From Streptomyces noursei (GTDB taxonomy: Bacteria > Actinomycetota > Actinomycetes > Streptomycetales > Streptomycetaceae): a stretch of DNA of 64,000 nt. The notes beneath the pieces were generated by a model. That model was given only the letters and a program-made list of their open reading frames with translations, did no database searches and had not been told where the DNA came from. Every line of letters begins with the position of its first letter. Positions within the stretch are counted from its first letter, which is position 1. The DNA lies in contig NZ_CP070326.1 of the NCBI RefSeq assembly GCF_016917755.1, positions 6,076,001-6,140,000 on the forward strand, read 5' to 3'. A program made the position numbers and the translations under genes. Below, piece by piece: positions 61,441 to 64,000 of the stretch.

Positions 61441-64000
61441 TGGCGAGCGAAGAGAAGCTTCGGGCGTACCTCAAGCGCGTGGTGACCGACCTGGACGACG
61501 CCACCGAGCGGCTGCGCCAGGTCAAGGAGAAGGAGCACGAGCCGATCGCGGTGGTCGGCATGGCATGCCGCTTCCCCGGCGGGGTCGCCTCGCCGGAGGA
61601 CCTCTGGCAGCTGGTCTCCTCCGGCGGCGACGCGCTCTCGGCCTTCCCGACCGACCGCGGCTGGGACCTCGGCGCCCTGCACGCGGAAGACGCAGAGCGC
61701 GGGACCTCGTACACCAAGGAAGGCGGGTTCCTCTACGACGCGGGCGAGTTCGATCCGGCGTTCTTCGGGATCTCGCCGCGTGAGGCACTGGCGATGGACC
61801 CCCAGCAGCGGCTGCTGCTGGAGACCTCCTGGGAGGCGTTCGAACGAGCCGGGATCGACCCGGGCTCCCTGCGCGGTAGCCAGGTCGGTGTCTTCGCCGG
61901 CGCCTGGTACTCCGGCTACGTCGAGGGCATCCGGCGATCCGACCAGAACCTCGACGGCTTCCTGCTCACCGGCGGCGCGAGCAGCTTCGTGTCCGGGCGG
62001 ATCGCCTATGTGCTCGGCTTCGAAGGCCCCAGTTTCACCGTGGACACCGCGTGTTCCTCGTCGCTGGTCGCACTCCACCTGGCGGCCCAGTCACTGCGGA
62101 AGGGCGAGTGCACGCTCGCGCTGAGCGGCGGCGTCACCGTCATGTCGGGCCCGGACACCTTCATCGAGTTCAGCCGCCAGGGCGGGGTGGCCGCGGACGG
62201 TCGCTGCAAGGCGTTCTCGGCCGCCGCGGACGGGTTCGGCCCCTCCGAGGGCGCCGGCATGCTCGTCCTGGAGCGGCTGTCGGACGCCCGCCGGAACGGG
62301 CATCCGGTGCTGGCCGTGCTGCGCGGATCGGCAGTGAACTCCGACGGCGCGAGCAACGGGCTGACGGCCCCCAACGGACCGTCGCAGGTCCGGGTGATCC
62401 GGGCGGCGCTGGCCAACGCGCGACTCTCGGCACGCCAGGTCGACGTGGTCGAGGCGCACGGCACCGGTACCTCCCTCGGTGACCCGATCGAGGCCCAGGC
62501 GCTGCTGGCCACCTATGGTCAGGATCGCGAACGGGCGTTGTGGCTGGGGTCGTTGAAGTCGAACATCGGTCACACTCAGGCCGCTGCTGGTGTGGCCGGT
62601 GTGATGAAGATGGTGTTGGCGATGCGGCACGGTGTGCTGCCGAAGACGCTGCACGTGGACGAGCCGACGCCCAAGGTCGACTGGTCGGCCGGTGCCGTTT
62701 CTCTGCTGACCGAGCAGGTGGAGTGGCCGCGGACGGATGCGCCGCGGCGGGCCGCGGTGTCGTCGTTCGGAATGAGCGGCACGAATGCGCATGTGATTCT
62801 GGAGGAGGCGCCGCCGCAGGTTGAGGCGCAGGCCGTTGCCGCGCCGGTGCCGGGTGCGGTGCCGTGGGTGGTTTCGGGCAAGACCGAGGCCGCGCTGCGT
62901 GCACAGGCGGCCCGCTTGCTGTCGTACGTGGATGCCACGCCCGAGCTGAACCCGGTGGATGTGGGCTTGTCGCTCGCTGCGGGGCGTGCTGCTTTTGAGC
63001 ATCGTGCTGCGGTGGTCGGTGCTGACCTGGCTGCCTTCCGTGGCGGCCTGGCTGCGCTGGCGGATGCGACTGCGGCGCCTGGTGTGGTGCAGGGCACCGT
63101 GGCGGGTGACCGTGCGGTGTTCGTTTTCCCTGGTCAGGGTTCGCAGTGGGTGGGCATGGCGGTGGAGCTTCTGGATTCCTCGCCGGTGTTCGCGGAGTCG
63201 ATGCGCGCGTGCGCTGAGGCCCTTGCCCCGCACGTCGAGTGGTCGTTGCTGGACGTGCTGGGCGACGCTGAGGCGTTGGAGCGGGTTGATGTTGTTCAGC
63301 CCGTGCTGTTCGCGGTGATGGTCTCCCTGGCGGCGTTGTGGCGTTCGTATGGTGTCGAGCCGGCGGCTGTCGTCGGCCATTCGCAGGGTGAGATCGCGGC
63401 TGCGTGTGTGGCGGGTGCGTTGTCGCTGGATGATGCTGCGCGGGTTGTTGCGTTGCGGAGCAAGGCGCTGCTGGCTCTCTCCGGTCGTGGCGGGATGGTG
63501 TCCGTCTCGCTGCCGGTCGACGACGTCGCCGGGCGTCTTGAGCGGTGGGACGGTCGGATCTCCATCGCCGCCGTCAACGGCCCGGGTTCGATTGTCGTCT
63601 CCGGTGACGTCGACGCGCTGGATGAACTCCTTGCCGATTGTGAGGAGTCTGGGGTTCGGGCTCGTCGCATCCCGGTGGACTACGCGTCCCACTCGGCGCA
63701 TGTGGAGGAGATCCGCGAGGAGCTCCTGAGCATCCTGGCGGGTATCGCTCCCCGCCCGTCGCAGGTGCCGTTCTTCTCGACGGTGTCGGTGGAGCGGATC
63801 GACACCAGTGTGCTGGATGCCGAGTACTGGTACCGGAATCTTCGGCAGACGGTTCGGTTCGAGGAGACCGTGCAGCTGCTCGTCGAGCAGGGCCACCGGC
63901 TCTTCGTGGAGTCCAGTGCGCACCCGGTGCTGGCGATGGGTATCCAGGAGACGTCCGAGCAGATCGTGGCCCTGGGGTCCCTGCGGCGTGATGAAGGTGG
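61440..64000 (+). CDS. Type I PKS 5: module 7, cut by window edge
   Basis: The first 853 codons of a further PKS. The ATG at 61440 overlaps the stop of PKS 4 (TGATG). Seen are the docking helix (EEKLRAYLKRVVTDLDDATERL), a KS with DTACSSS (C205) and an AT with GHSQGE (S648) and YASH from Y748, which predicts methylmalonyl-CoA. The window ends near the AT C-terminus, so reductive domains, ACP and any thioesterase are unseen. By analogy with TylGIV it would hold one module with a KR. The KS N-terminal half differs more from the other modules than its C-terminal half and AT do, which are nearly identical to modules 1 and 6. Confidence 0.95.
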   Translation, partial: MASEEKLRAYLKRVVTDLDDATERLRQVKEKEHEPIAVVGMACRFPGGVASPEDLWQLVSSGGDALSAFPTDRGWDLGALHAEDAERGTSYTKEGGFLYDAGEFDPAFFGISPREALAMDPQQRLLLETSWEAFERAGIDPGSLRGSQVGVFAGAWYSGYVEGIRRSDQNLDGFLLTGGASSFVSGRIAYVLGFEGPSFTVDTACSSSLVALHLAAQSLRKGECTLALSGGVTVMSGPDTFIEFSRQGGVAADGRCKAFSAAADGFGPSEGAGMLVLERLSDARRNGHPVLAVLRGSAVNSDGASNGLTAPNGPSQVRVIRAALANARLSARQVDVVEAHGTGTSLGDPIEAQALLATYGQDRERALWLGSLKSNIGHTQAAAGVAGVMKMVLAMRHGVLPKTLHVDEPTPKVDWSAGAVSLLTEQVEWPRTDAPRRAAVSSFGMSGTNAHVILEEAPPQVEAQAVAAPVPGAVPWVVSGKTEAALRAQAARLLSYVDATPELNPVDVGLSLAAGRAAFEHRAAVVGADLAAFRGGLAALADATAAPGVVQGTVAGDRAVFVFPGQGSQWVGMAVELLDSSPVFAESMRACAEALAPHVEWSLLDVLGDAEALERVDVVQPVLFAVMVSLAALWRSYGVEPAAVVGHSQGEIAAACVAGALSLDDAARVVALRSKALLALSGRGGMVSVSLPVDDVAGRLERWDGRISIAAVNGPGSIVVSGDVDALDELLADCEESGVRARRIPVDYASHSAHVEEIREELLSILAGIAPRPSQVPFFSTVSVERIDTSVLDAEYWYRNLRQTVRFEETVQLLVEQGHRLFVESSAHPVLAMGIQETSEQIVALGSLRRDEG

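Noticed and set aside
61440..64000. The last PKS as a truncated gene in the genome
   Set aside because: The frame is intact up to the window edge; the end is an artefact of the window, not a mutation.

Overview
The window looks like a Streptomyces chromosome (or a close relative). It is very GC-rich with strong third-position GC, has GTG and TTG starts with AGGAG-type ribosome sites, and carries actinobacterial housekeeping genes: mca for mycothiol detoxification, greA, DUF4307, a DrrAB-type ABC pair and several Streptomyces-type small proteins. I see no rRNA, tRNA, CRISPR array or intact transposon.

Positions 1-20.3 kb are mostly ordinary chromosome: small conserved proteins, a CGNR zinc-finger regulator facing an imine-reductase-like oxidoreductase across an unusual 3 x 20-bp GACGTC array, a class A beta-lactamase-fold hydrolase, an aminotransferase, a broken macrolide glucosyltransferase (OleD type) abutting a small toxin-antitoxin-like gene pair, msrA, a cystathionine gamma-synthase, a MarR regulator, threonine ammonia-lyase, a DrrAB exporter, greA, DUF4307, mca and a large STAND/TPR protein.

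From 20.6 kb to the right edge lies the left part of a glycosylated macrolide cluster. Two leftward genes make the activated sugar (dTDP-glucose synthase and 4,6-dehydratase). After a 1.2-kb control region, rightward genes encode a TylF/MycF-type sugar O-methyltransferase, a DesI-type sugar 4-aminotransferase and five modular type I PKS proteins, the last cut by the window edge.

The PKS reads: loading KSQ-AT(malonyl)-ACP plus module 1 (methylmalonyl, DH-ER-KR); module 2 (methylmalonyl, B-type KR) and module 3 (malonyl, A-type KR); module 4 (malonyl, DH-KR); module 5 (methylmalonyl, degenerate KR) and module 6 (methylmalonyl, DH-ER-KR); module 7 (KS and methylmalonyl AT seen). From module 2 on, the split of modules among proteins parallels the tylosin PKS, but one complete reducing module has been added at the front and the DH expected in module 3 is absent. 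The inferred chain is a 2-methylbutyryl end built on the synthase, two hydroxyls, an enone and a methylated reduced segment. That suggests a macrolide with a sec-butyl terminus and either a 14- or 16-membered ring, carrying a sugar made through a 4-amino-4,6-dideoxyhexose. The AT and ER-KR regions contain long, nearly identical blocks with unusually low third-position GC, a sign of recent recombination between modules.
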